From positions 806,001-870,000 of the forward strand of contig VNWV01000006.1 of assembly GCA_009801085.1 (NCBI GenBank): a DNA stretch of 64,000 bases, given 5' to 3'. This stretch comes from Lasiodiplodia sp. COLG20 (Eukaryota > Ascomycota > Dothideomycetes > Botryosphaeriales > Botryosphaeriaceae). Each line of letters starts with the position of its first letter. The stretch's first letter is position 1. Below are positions 1-10,808 of the stretch, piece after piece. Position numbers and translations under genes: made by a program. Under the pieces are notes generated by a model, which did not search any database, was not told where the DNA came from, and saw only the letters and a program-made list of their open reading frames with translations.

Positions 1-1543
1 TACCGTCGACCAAACCCTATTCAGCAAAGCCCATAAGCAATATGAAGAAGGAGATGTTGGAACCCCGTTTTTCTCCCCGTTCCTTTTGAATGCCATGTAA
101 ATCCTTCTCGACTGTTGGGTTGTGTGGCGATGTGACTGATGCGCATGCAGGTGTGCTGTTGGTGCCGCATTCGAGACAGACAAACACCCAGATCTGCCCA
201 CTCCATTGGCTGAGTTCTTTGCAAGTCGATCCACAACTCTACTTGACATTGAGCTGCAGCATCCGCGTATCGCCACGGTACAAGCGCTTGCGATACTAAG
301 CAGTCATGAGGGCGCATGCACTCGGGACACTCAAGGATGGCTTTTTAGCGGTGCGAATCCTACATTTGTTTCGAGACTGAGCATCGTAATAATGCCTTCT
401 AGGTATGGCTATCCGTCTGGCCATCGACTTTGGTCTACACATAAGCGCAAAGCCCTATGTTGAGGCTGGTACAATGTCAATCGAAGAAGCAAGGGGACGA
501 AGCGTAGCGTTTTGGGGCGCCTTTGTTACGGACCGGTGATTCTCTACCAACGAAGCCTGCTACCAAGCTCTGGGCTAACAGAACTTTCAGCATGTGGGCT
601 CTCTACCTCGGAAGACCCTTTCATAACATCTCGCAAGCTGTGACGATGGAAACGCCCATTTCCTTCTCGGAGTATCAGGACAGTCGATGTGACACAAACG
701 GGCCTGAAGAAAAGTTACTGGATTACCAGGAGATTGTGGTTGAGCAGTGGGTACAACTTTCCAGGACCATGTCTCCTCTAGAGGGCTCTTTGTAGGTGAC
801 ATAGCTCCACACTGTCTCGATCAACAGCTTATCTGTGCAGGTATTTTCAAGCAGATGCGTCAAAGGGGGAGCTGCAAAGACTCGCACAGGATACATGGGA
901 AAACATGCTCTCTTGGAGAAGCAATCTACCAAAAGAGCTTGTTCTGGACCTTGACAGCCCAATGCCTGCTCAATGTGCGCCTCACATTCTTATGCTACAG
1001 TACGTTCTGGCTACTGTCCGCTGCAGAGATGCACTTCTAACTTTAAGGGGCAGCATGTTGTATGAATATCTGGCCATTCTCTTACACCGTCCCTTTGTTG
1101 CTAAACGTTACATCCAACCACACCCGCTTGTTGGTCGAGGCCCCCAGCATGCGCGCGAAATGTGCGTTAGGGCAGCATCCCACATATCCGTCCTCCTGTC
1201 CTGGTACGAAGAGCGGTACTCTCTCAGCCAAATCAACATCCAGGTCGTGCAAATCACATTCAGCGCCGCCCTCATCCTCGTGTATGCCACTGTGTCCGAG
1301 AGCAATGCCCAAAGCCACCAGCAGCTAACTGGCCATCTGGATATGTGCTGTCGAGCGCTGGCAGAGCTGGGAAATACATTCAACAATGCAAGCCGCACGC
1401 TAGACGTCCTCCTTCACGTCAAAAGGACATGGCAAGCCCGCCTCGTTGCTGCATCAGCCGGGTCAAAGCGTCGTGGCTTTCCGACCGCGGCTGAGTCGCG
1501 ATCAAAACGACGTAGCAAACCAGATGTAGACACGTCCACTTGA
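1..1543 (+). CDS. Zn2Cys6-family transcription factor, 3' part (fungal_trans domain); 5' end outside window
   Basis: The gene enters from the left edge. Exons read as <1-96, 151-350, 403-535, 591-791 and 841-1543, all joined in frame by GT..AG introns of 49-55 bp. The joined product, about 440 residues, has the signature order of the fungal-specific transcription factor domain: SPFLLNAMC, then IATVQALAILSSHEG, then GWLFSGMAIRLAIDFGLH, a WALYLGRPF segment, and YEYLAILLHRPF in the 841-1543 exon. Such proteins are nuclear regulators whose N-terminal C6 zinc cluster binds CGG triplets; that cluster would lie left of the window and is not seen. The C-terminus is basic (KRRGF..SKRRSK). The gene runs tail-to-tail with the dehydrogenase at 1546, only 2 bp away. 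Its targets may include the adjacent dehydrogenase and monooxygenase (inference). Confidence 0.85.
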
Positions 1544-1545
1544 TC

Positions 1546-2854
1546 TCAGCACTCCACAACTACCTTGATCACCAACGCTCCGTCATGGTCGCTTGTACGT
1601 GCCGCCATGGCGAATGCATCCGGAGCTTGTGAAAGACCCTTGAAAGAGTGTGTAACGAGGCTTCTTATGTTGGGGATGGATGCTTCCATGATTTCGAGTC
1701 CTTTTGGGTAGCAGTGTGCATACCGCCACACCCCGACCAGATCTACCTCGCGCAGTGCTGCGGACGACATGGGCAGTGTTTGAATAGGCGTACCCATTCC
1801 GACAAGCAGAACCTTGCCCCCGCCTCGAGTAGCCTATACCTTCCGGTCAGCGTCACGGACGAACGAGCAAATCACATCCTTGCAGCTCACATAAATGGCC
1901 GTTCTTACACAGCCTTCCACGCCGGTGCATTCGAAGACTCTCGCGAATTTGTCACCATGGTTCTTGGCCACAAGCCCTGCGGCGTCTTCTTTGGCAAACG
2001 CCAACCCCTCGCCGAGACTCTGCGGCTTTCTCGCGTCGAGAGTCACCGTCTCATCGGCAAATCCATTCTCAAGTGCGAACGCTAGCCGGTTCTGTGCAAT
2101 ATCGGCCACGACAACTCGGCCGTACCCCGAGCCCTTGGCTGTGGCCGCGCAGAGAAGGCCCACCGCACCGGCTCCAATGACCAAACACGCAGCCATTGGC
2201 TTGGCAGCTGCCTTTCGAACTGCGTGGATGGCGACCGCCAAGGGTTCGAGCAGTGCACCATCGACATAGGTTAGAGAGTCTGGTAGTCTGGTGATGATCC
2301 ATCAACCGAGTTACTTCCCATTTCCTTTGACAAAAAAGAAACACTTACTTGTGAACCCATTTGGCGGGATGGTTGAACCGCTCCCGCAAGGTGCCTTGGT
2401 AATGCGGGAAAGCGGCCGCGCTGCTACGGAACCGCATCCGCTCGCACACGTTGTACGCTCCCTCCAAGCACACCTCGCACTCGTCGCAGGGTACGCCAGC
2501 CTCCACCGCCACTCGGTCCCCCACGTGGAGTCCGTACTTGGCCTCGACCGCGGATCCGACGGCGACCACTAGACCCGCGCATTCGTGGCCTTGGGAAAGC
2601 GGCTGCTTGATCTCGATGTCTCCGTTGCGGAAATGTGTGTAGTAATGGAGGTCGGATCCGCAGAGAGTCGTTGCTTTCATCGCGATCTGGACTTCCTCGG
2701 CGAGAGGAGGATCGATGGGCTGCGAGACCTGGCAGTATTCATGAGCACGAGGTACTGTTGGATTTGGAAGGCTGCAAACCAAGCGTAAGTCTTTTGGTCC
2801 ATACAGGACCTGGGCTTGGACCTTGTCGCACGGCTCTGATTCAATCTTCTCCAT
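1546..2854 (-). CDS. Zinc-dependent medium-chain dehydrogenase, sorbitol/xylitol dehydrogenase type
   Basis: Exons 2854-2780, 2728-2349, 2287-1891 and 1833-1546 join to 379 residues. Catalytic-zinc residues are seen in CGSDLHYY (about residue 48) and GHE (about 72). The structural-zinc loop is canonical, C-x2-C-x2-C-x7-C at about 106-120. The Rossmann motif is GAGAVG. The family oxidises polyols such as sorbitol or xylitol with NAD+ in the cytosol; the exact substrate cannot be read. Introns 2729-2779 (51 bp) and 1834-1890 (57 bp) are multiples of three without stops, so an ORF caller would keep them. They are called introns because removal restores family spacing (DLRL joined to VSQPIDPP) and both have good splice sites. 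It is divergent from the monooxygenase at 3289 and shares its 430 bp promoter. Confidence 0.85.
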
Positions 2855-3288
2855 TCTGAGAGAAACGACTGCGTCTTTGATACCAGGGCTGGATGGGACA
2901 GTGGTGAACTATCAATTAGTGAAGTTTGTTGGATGTTCATTCCGAGCGGGATCGATTAATCCCACCAATGGACGGGTGGTCGGACACTAGAATCCGAGTA
3001 GCACCTTCGGCCACTACATCAATCTTTTCTTTTCTCGTGTGAAACAATCTGTCGACTCTTGGGCACGGAGAACGATTCCGTGCAAATCATGCGACTTCCA
3101 TCTCGCAGATCCCGATGATCAGGATCGGAATTCCGGGGCATTCGGAATTCGTATCGTCTCAAGCAACCCCGCTCTCCCTTGACTTTTGAGCCTACTCATG
3201 CTCATTCATTTCTTCAGCGAAGGTCTTCAGCGATACCGCAACGAAGGGAGCTTCGAATTGATACCCCCCACAACGGAATACAGCCACA
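2855..3288. promoter_or_regulatory. Divergent promoter with CGG-N4-CCG palindrome and TCGGAAT copies
   Basis: This 434 bp spacer separates the start of the minus-strand dehydrogenase from that of the plus-strand monooxygenase. It contains the perfect palindrome CGGAATTCCG at 3126-3135, i.e. inverted CGG triplets spaced by 4. TCGGAATTC recurs as a direct copy at 3142-3150, and an inverted TCGGAAT lies at 2939-2945. Zn2Cys6 dimers typically bind paired CGG triplets, and a gene of that family lies next door. Binding is inferred, not shown. Confidence 0.45.
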
Positions 3289-5120
3289 ATGGGAATGAAC
3301 GCCATCATCATCGGAGCGGGCCCTTCGGGCATTGCCATGGCCCACAAGCTGAAGTGCGAGCTTGGCTTTCAGGATTTCATGATATACGAGAAAGCGAACG
3401 GCGTTGGGGGGACATGGAGAACGAACACGTACCCCGGCTGGTAAGCACCGTGTCTGAGTTTGCGCACACACAGGACTGAGAAACATTACAAGCGGATGTG
3501 ATGTTCATTCTCATCTTTATTCGTTCAGCTTCAATCTGAATCCAGACTGGTCCAAGGAGCTTGCTGAACAAGAGGAGATATTGCAATACATGGAAGACAC
3601 TGTCGACAAGTTCGGGTTGCGTCCCTATGTCAATACGTCAGTAGAATGTCTCGGTGCTTCCTGGGACTCCTTGGATGAACAATGGACCGTGGAGCTCAAA
3701 GACCTCCAGACCGGTATTTCCTTCTGTAGGAAATCTACGGTGTTTGTTTCGGCAGTAGGAGGCATCTCCATGCCACGAGATGTGAGTACCAGGCATCCTA
3801 TATAATTATCGTAAAGGTTAACTGACAGTAAGTCCCAGGTACATTTCAGGGGGATGGAGAATTTCAAGGGTCCTGTATTCCACACCGCACGATGGCGACA
3901 TGATGTGGATTACAGCGGAAAACGAGTCGTAAGTCTAAATTATCTTTTTTTTTTTCGGTTCGAGAAGGGCTGATTAAAACCCAGGCAGTCATTGGTAGCG
4001 GCTGTAGCGCCGTCCAGGTCATCCCATCGGTTGCCGAACATGCCTCGGTCGTCAAACAGTACGCCCGCAGCCCCCAGTGGTACCATGAGCGCCCAAACCA
4101 TCGCTTCAGCGCCCTAGAGAAGTTCATGTTCCGCTACGTCCCTGGCTTGATGCGCCTGCGAAGGTGGAATATCTTCTGGAACATTGACAGGCAGTCCTAC
4201 TCGTACCGCGGCACCAAAGCCGGCGTGAAGCAGCGATTGTTAGAGGAAGAGCATGCACGCCAGTACATCTACAGAAAAGCTCCCGAGAAGTACCACAATG
4301 TCCTGGTGCCCGACTTTGAGCTCGGCTGCAAGAGAAAGATAGCCGATCCCGACTACCTAGAGTCTCTGCACCGAAACAACGTGGAGCTCATTCCCGAGGG
4401 TATCCAGGAAATGACGGAGAACGGTGTTGTTAGCTTGTCTGGTAGGGTGGATGAGTACGACATGATTGTCCTCGCTACTGGATTCAAGGTCTCCCAGTTT
4501 CTCACTCCCATGCGGGTTGTCGGCGCCAACGGGACGACGCTCGAGCAGCAGTGGAGGGAATGTCGTGGTGCGCAAGCCTATCTGGGCACGTTCGTCCACA
4601 ACTTCCCCAACCTCGCCATATTGTGAGTCTTTCGTCACTATTGAAACAGTAGGACTAGCATTGACTTGTCAGGTTTGGGCCGAATGTCTTTCCCGCCAAC
4701 AACTCGGCCCTCTACGCGTGCGAAGTCCAGGTCGATTACGCAGCAAAAGCCTTGTTTGAGCCGTTGCTGAACAAGCGTGCCTCGGTGATCGAAGTTAAGG
4801 AGACGGTCGAGAACCGCACGACCAACGAGATTCAGCTAAGGCTCCGAGGCAGCGTCTTCTCCGGAAACTGCTCGAATTGGTACATCGGCGAGTTCGGGCG
4901 CAACGTTGCGTCTTGGCCTGGCTTGGCTATCGAGTTCTGGCTTGCTACGTTGTTTCCGGACTCTCAGGCATTCAATACGCAAGGGGGCAGTAGAGTCTGG
5001 TTTCTCACTGCATTGGCCAGATGGGCTCGCAGGCATAAGATTCAATGGTATGCGGGGATTATGGTGGCTGTGGCATTAAGCGGACTCAGGTTTCAGGACT
5101 CTGTGAGATTCGCTGCGTGA
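3289..5120 (+). CDS. FAD-dependent Baeyer-Villiger-type monooxygenase
   Basis: Exons 3289-3440, 3493-3781, 3839-3928, 3985-4622 and 4673-5120 join to 538 residues. An FAD-binding GAGPSG lies at residues 9-14, followed by [11 protein letters not shown] and [13 protein letters not shown] second, NADPH-binding dinucleotide motif GSGCSA starts at about 181. Between them, F-K-G-x3-H-x3-W (about 155-165) fits the Baeyer-Villiger fingerprint, except that R replaces the usual P or D after the Trp. LATGF before the last intron is typical of flavoprotein monooxygenases. Such enzymes insert oxygen next to a ketone, or oxidise heteroatoms, using NADPH and O2. The start is chosen so that the FAD motif sits at the N-terminus. 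A short hydrophobic stretch near the C-terminus may associate with membrane. The substrate is unknown; a short catabolic or secondary-metabolite set with the dehydrogenase is plausible. Confidence 0.87.
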
Positions 5121-5528
5121 ATTTTACAGTCTATTCTAGATTATTTGATTGCGAAGCCTATGTCAGTGAGGTGTTGGATTGTAAGGCAGGAGAAGACTCC
5201 GTGTAGTTCAGGCTCCCCATCTCAAACACGAATACTATGTTAGCCACAAAAGTTTTTCAGACAGTCGTAGCTGGCACAGATAATTCATTACTAAGGTTCT
5301 CAGAAATGCATCGTCCCGGACCAAAGCATCTTAAAGAGTGAGTAAGCTAGCAGAGCAGTAAAAGGGACGATCATGAACAGTGGCCGAAGTGAGAGCACCT
5401 TTTCTCTTGCAGAACGGAACAAAACTCGTTAAACACGTTTGTGCCAAATTTTACTCCACGTAAGAGAAAGTAACAATCAGTCAAGACAGACAGGGAGGTG
5501 TTCTCTACTCTGGACACGCCAGCTCAAC
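5121..5528. other. Intergenic, 3' flanks of convergent genes
   Basis: No coding pattern or RNA gene was recognised. It lies between the stop of the monooxygenase and the stop of the minus-strand cysteine-rich gene, so it holds two 3' UTRs. Confidence 0.6.
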
Positions 5529-6311
5529 TCATGGCTTGTAGCAGCGGCACTGGCTGTTCTTCTCCGCATCAGGAGGGCAGCAAATGCGCTCGCTGGGATC
5601 GCAGATGTCATTGTCCGGCTCTCCTAGCACACCCACAGCACGTCAGAATATCGGAAACAAAGATGACGTGACAAAATAATTTGCGGATACAACGAGCAGA
5701 GACACACTCACCAAGAGCCCGCTGCAAGCCTGCACGCGGAGAGCGAGTAACCGCCGCCCTGCTGTTGCCATCCTCCTTCTTCGGCAAACAGAGACACTCC
5801 TCGTTCCGCTTCGCGTGGTGCGGGCAGCAGATGAACTCGCCCTCAGGGCAGTAGTCGTCGTGCTCGCCGCCTGCAGGTGGTGCAAGAGAGTCAGAAACTC
5901 ACGTACCTCTGGTGGTGGCTAGCGCTTCAACTCACCCGTCTTGTGCACTGCGCCGTCGTGGGACGACGTTACGATGGTTCCGCCGAGGGACTTCTTGTTG
6001 GGACAGCCGCCCTGGCAGCAGTACTTCTTGTAGCCGGTCCAGCAACACGCGCCGTCGCCGCAGCTGTCGGTGCGGCAGTCCTCGTAGTTGGATGGGCAGC
6101 TGCCGGCGCAGAAGGGCGAGGTGCCAGACCAGAAACAGTCGGCGGACGTGCTTGGGTCGTGCTCGGAGATCTCATCGACGGAGATGCGGAGATCTGGTTC
6201 GTTAGCGGAACGATCGATGCTTTGGGTTCGTGGAAAGGGGTGCTGCCTACCAATCACGTTTGCAAAGGACAACGTGATGAGTCCGAGGAGAATGGCGCCT
6301 GGGCAGTACAT
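5529..6311 (-). CDS. Secreted cysteine-rich protein with tandem C-terminal Cys modules
   Basis: Exons 6311-6251, 6193-5936, 5870-5712 and 5623-5529 join in frame to 190 residues. The N-terminus (MYCPGAILLGLITLSFANV) is a signal peptide, so secretion is expected. The mature part has a first Cys-rich block (DCFWSGTSPFC..SCGDGACCWTGYKKYCCQGGC). Two related modules follow: GEHDDYCPEGEFICCPHH..EECLC and GEPDNDICDPSERICCPPD..SQCRC. Each has the spacing C-x(6)-C-C..C-x-C, and each starts right at an exon boundary, which suggests exon duplication. Intron 6194-6250 is 57 bp and lacks stops, so its removal is likely but unproven. The family is not recognised; small size, secretion and even Cys pairs fit an effector or antimicrobial-type protein (inference). 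Confidence 0.75.
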
Positions 6312-6426
6312 CTTGGGTTCGTTGAAAGCTCTGGCGTGGCGAAAGAATTGCGATGAGTCTGGAAGAGTTGGTGGTGGAGTGCTGGAGCTCTGCCGTGTGG
6401 TTTGGGAAATGCGAGCACAGGCTCTG

Positions 6427-6434
6427 CTTTTATA
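6427..6434 (-). promoter_or_regulatory. TATA box of the cysteine-rich secreted protein gene
   Basis: TATAAAAG is read on the minus strand about 120 bp upstream of the start codon at 6311. Position and match to consensus support a core promoter. Confidence 0.5.
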
Positions 6435-9400
6435 GCCACTTCTCAAGTGAAAGCTCTCATTTCCTGTGATCAAGCCGCTTCATCGTGGCCTCGTCCTTTC
6501 CGAAGTTCTGTGCGGGGTATGCTCGGCGTGGTCATCGATGATATGCAGCCCAGGGCTCGATACGAAGCCTGGCCGCGTCGGCCGCGATGATCTTCTGCGG
6601 GCGAGAAGCACGAAGGGGAGTGTTAGAAGAATGTTGGGCCGGTGTTGGCTCCGTGGCAGCGGGGTTAACGGGGGCAAAGCCGTGGGCGCTGCATCGTTTC
6701 GCCTTACTGTTTCCGACAATGGTAATTTCGTAGGATCTCCATGTCATAGGATCGTAGCATTGTATTGGAGATGACAATACAGAGATGATTCTTTACCAGG
6801 AGAGATTTTGATAGGCGAGGCGGCTCGCGGTCGTGGGTTGATATCTTCGGTGTGCTTTAGATGGAGTTTGTTTGAACACTTCGAGCTCTGCTAGTAAATC
6901 ACCATGCACTTTCGCTGTAAAGGCTAAGGCCTGGATTTTCCTCGCCTTCACGGCCTTCTTATCGAAAACAGAAATCGCGTTTGCTACCTCGACCTCATCC
7001 ATGGGGAAGATACGATTCATAAAGCCTGACTTTGTATTGAGATGGTTGCTTGAACTGCCAATGGAAATAAAACAGAAATTCTCGTAGACATCTTTTTACA
7101 TTTAGGGGAAGAGCATGCCCCTGGATAACATCAAGTCTTGATTGCCAGGACTAAGTCTACACGCACTTGATGACTTTCCTTTATTACGCCGTATTTCCAT
7201 TGCCTCGGGAAGTCCACCGAAGCTAAGAAGGTGATGGGCAGAGTGATTTTCGTGCCATCCCCAAGCTGCACAAAAGGTGTGGTCCGGAATTTCCACATGC
7301 GGTTGTAGCGTGCGGGAATTCGGGGGCTGCAGCGCGGCATGGAGGTGCTCTTACTTAATAGTGTTACAGAAGCGATGTTGGCACTGGTGGTCATCGTGGG
7401 GAACTGGTTCTCTCAACTCGTCCGTCCCAGCCCTTTCGCTTACGGAACGTACTTCACATATTCAAGCCACTAAAAGGAATAGCATACGTTATCAGTATAT
7501 CCAGATGCCCCAGCTGATCATTGAATTTGTGGCGATGGCTATGTTGCCTGCGCCTAAATGTCGTCTTGGTCCAATATTCCCTCTGCGGGCTATGTGCCTG
7601 GCTTCTCCACAGTCTGATACGTGATAGTATCTCAACCAAGTACATCTCGGTGCGGCCCGTTCCACTAGCTACCGTCATGCTCGACGTGCGTCATCCTCCA
7701 TCCCACGGGGGAAGGGGACACCGTCCGATTGGTCATTGGATGCAGACAATGGCTCTCAGCCCCACCGCTGATGTGCATAGACGACCTCGCACAGTGAGCC
7801 TGTAGTTCCCCAATGTCCATCTCACTTGGCTTCATTGGGCAATGAGGGACTTTCAGTTCCGAACAGAACCCCACCCTCTTGCAGCGGATCGGCAGTGCGG
7901 AGATTAGGCAGATATGAGTCCTGCGCTTATTTGAACTTTGACTTGTTTTTATTTTCTGTTTTTTTCTATTAAGAAATGCATTTACGCCGGAAAATCTCAC
8001 GTACGTGGGTGCTCTGGAGGCATCTGGTTCTCAGAATTAAACCAATTTGCGCCAGCTGTTGAACACGACGTACCCCTGCACAGAGCGGGGAGCCGACGCT
8101 AGTATAGATCCACAATAGCTGACATGCACTAGTAGCTTCTCAGCTCTTGCAACAACGCCACATCGTACGACCTTCCGTCTGTCTACTAGACGCCTTCAAA
8201 GCTCCTGCGAACGTCATGCTGCCCCTCTCAACATATTGTGTTGTAGAACAGTCTGTGTTCTTCTTATTGCCGTCTTAGCCGGCTTGAATTTATCATTCGC
8301 TGGATCTTTCACTGCAGTAGTGATCGTATGCGCCCTGCAGGCTCTTCCAAGAGAACGAGGACGAAGTTGATCATGAGGGAATAATTCATCGAGATGGTTC
8401 TGGAGATACCGAGATCTCCACCGCAACCGCTGCAGCAGCGTTGGATGACGATAGTGGTCGAGCTCGGATGACCGCACCGGTTTGATGACTTCATTGGAGC
8501 CATGGTGGTGGTGGCGAGAATACGAAAACTGCGGAGGCAATGCAGAAGGAGATTGGACCGGAAGTGGGTAGTTGCGTCGGTTGCTTGTGCTGCGCAATGT
8601 GGAGTCAACGAGCTCTTCCACACTGCCAATATCAATCTCCTACGCCAACGTGTCGGTGGAGTAGGGTGCTGGTAGAGAACTGACTGTATCGAGGTCTAAC
8701 ATACGCAAAAGAAGGTGGATCATGCCGGGTATTTAACCATAGCAATTCGCCATTACTGCCACAATGGCGACATGTGCCGGTCTCGGTTTTCCGCATGTCG
8801 CCATAGAAGTCCATATGGCGGATTACAGGGGTAGGCCTTGCAAATTCTTTAGCTCCGACGTACATCCTCCATAGAGCCAATTGAAGCGCGAATTCTCCTC
8901 CGCAATATCGTCAAGGCGGAGCTATTTGGCACCCTGGCTAACCAGAAATTTCACCATTCCATAATTTCTCGCTTTCCACGTCTTTCTTTTTGCTTTATTC
9001 GGGCGTCCGGTCCTGACATCTGCCGAGGATCCATCCGAGGTTGGCCTGAGGTCTTGACCTTTGTTGATTCTTCCTCCGGTTTAGTTACGTGCTTGCTCTG
9101 TTGTCACGAGTAACTTTGACTTGTATTGCCATCCACCAATTGCGACTGAAACCTTTAAATGCATTTTCTTGAGCAAATAATGCTTTACCGTGTGGAGACG
9201 TACCTGCGGTGGAGGTTCAAAGCTGATACGCTGGCTTATAATTCAACAACTTCACTCGGCCTTTCACGTACGACCATAGGTCGCAAAATATAGGGCTTTC
9301 CTGTTTTGGCCTGTGCGTGCGTTGGTCAGATTTTTCGGCTACCCGCTAGTCTCACGGGCCGGGCCGACGACACCTCTCTTTTGTTTGGAAGGGTTTGACC

Positions 9401-9662
9401 CTTTGCAGATTCTGATATCAGCATTCAGCTGTGTACACTCTTTCAAGGGCGCACTGAAAGAAGCTGAAATGGGCTCGTTTGTGTAGCCATTGATATACAT
9501 CATTTCCGTCACACAAACATCATGCTATTGATGTAAGACAACCTGGGGTTTCCCATTAATATTTGACCAAGAAAAATGACATCAAGCCCTGGATCTTGTA
9601 AGAACCATCTTGCTAAAAAGGAGAAGAATTCACCTTAAACCGAGAAGTCATCCTTCAGCCGC
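6435..9662. other. Long gene-poor stretch with unassigned short ORFs
   Basis: No convincing gene was found over 3.2 kb. Minus-strand open frames at 7131-7394 (containing KFRTTPFVQLGDGTKITLPI), 6793-7020 and 8632-8880 look somewhat protein-like. They have no recognisable family, start context or splice partner, and may be gene relics. The segment from about 8890 to 9660 would hold the 3' flank of the gene ending at 9663. Confidence 0.4.
8764..8804. repeat. 11-nt perfect inverted repeat (hairpin)
   Basis: ATGGCGACATG at 8764-8774 is answered by CATGTCGCCAT at 8794-8804, leaving a 19-nt loop. No role can be assigned; it could be a relic of a larger inverted structure. Confidence 0.5.
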
Positions 9663-10523
9663 TCACGCACTCGGGTACATAAACCTCTCACCGCCCATCT
9701 CAACGTCCTCATATTGCGCACGACCAAGGTCACCCTCCTCCAACTCCTCCCCCACCTCCACGCCAACAATCTGCTCATCCTCCTCCTCCTCGCCCCTCCC
9801 ACCCAGATACATCTTCCACCTATTCCCCTCCTCCAACCGCGCATCATCCACCTCCTTCCTCTTAAACCTCGCAAACCGCAACTTCCGATACTGCACCGCG
9901 AAAATCTGCTCCCCGGGCGCCGTGTAGCTCGCGCTATTCACCTCCGTCCTTGCGCGACTCGCCTCAACACCAACATCCAGCATCCCATCGACCGGCAGCG
10001 GCACGCCCGCGCCCGCCGCCGCCATGCTCAGCGGCGCCTGCACCTTGCCCTGCGTCTCGGCGCCGCGCGACGCCTCGTCCGACACGGCGGCGTCGACGAC
10101 GGTCTTGATGCCGGTGACGAGGAAGACGTCCTGCGCGCGGCGGAGGGCGCGCTCGAGCCAGAAGCGCGCGGGGCGCGTGGCGCAGAGGCGGTCGAGGTGC
10201 GCGGAGGAGTTGAGCAGCTGGCGCGTCGTGCAGGAGGCCGTCGCGAGGCTGATTTTCGTGCCGGTGGAGGTGCTGCGGCCGCCCGAGAGGAGGGTGGAGA
10301 GGTAGGCTTTGAAGCCGGTGGAGGCGGTTTGTTCGAGGGTTTGCTGGAAGTCGTGGAGGTGGTGGGTGAGGATGTCGGTGGCGGGGTTGAGGGTTGCGGT
10401 GGAGTCGGAGGAGGGGGGTTGGTAGAAGTCTTGTTCTGGGTAGTGCACGCTGAGGACTAGTCGCCCGAGCTCGACGGCGTTGCCGGGCAGGAGGTGGCTG
10501 AGGAGGATGTTGGTGCCGGCCAT
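9663..10523 (-). CDS. Fungal protein of unknown function, gasdermin-like candidate
   Basis: Uninterrupted 286-codon frame with normal codon usage. Features seen: an N-terminal ELGRLVLSVHYPEQDFY segment; VFLVTGIKTV near the middle; a Gly/Ala-rich stretch ending PVDG; then APGEQIFAVQYRKLRFARFK; and an acidic tail of about 45 residues after RWKMYLGG. This order (a VTGxK strand, a Gly-rich loop, then a strand like F-A-V-Q-Y-R-K) is one I associate with fungal hypothetical proteins. It parallels the VVTE..T and AFRV strands of gasdermin N-domains. If that is right, the product would be a membrane pore-former held inactive by its C-terminal tail until cleaved. The assignment is inference from layout, not alignment. 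It lies near a CHAT-protease relic (14.1-15.4 kb). Gene confidence is high, function low. Confidence 0.6.
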   Translation of the reverse strand: MAGTNILLSHLLPGNAVELGRLVLSVHYPEQDFYQPPSSDSTATLNPATDILTHHLHDFQQTLEQTASTGFKAYLSTLLSGGRSTSTGTKISLATASCTTRQLLNSSAHLDRLCATRPARFWLERALRRAQDVFLVTGIKTVVDAAVSDEASRGAETQGKVQAPLSMAAAGAGVPLPVDGMLDVGVEASRARTEVNSASYTAPGEQIFAVQYRKLRFARFKRKEVDDARLEEGNRWKMYLGGRGEEEEDEQIVGVEVGEELEEGDLGRAQYEDVEMGGERFMYPSA

Positions 10524-10808
10524 TGGGGGCGGGGTTTTTGGGGGGGTCGTCTGGGAGAATTGTTTTGGGAAGAGGGTTTGGGTACGGAGTATGTAGCTAA
10601 ATTAGAAAATTTACAGATATGCATGCAGCACAGCCACGTCACTATGCATATGAGCGTCTTACGTAAAGCGGGGTTCCTCAATTTTGTAAAATAGAATATT
10701 CAACAGCGCGGCGAACTCGATAAAGATTTGGGGTAGTGTAGATAAACTTCCTCCTACTTTCTGGGAACTGAACTCGAAAGTCCTTGCTGACAGGAGAAGA
10801 GCACACAT
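10524..10808. other. Upstream region of the gasdermin-like candidate
   Basis: No coding signal. It contains the 5' flank of the minus-strand gene starting at 10523; TATGCATA-like sequence is present near 10619 and 10644. Confidence 0.4.

Noticed and set aside
9714..10460. 248-codon plus-strand ORF
   Set aside because: Antisense of the gasdermin-like candidate; low-complexity Leu/Gly/Glu text with no motif.
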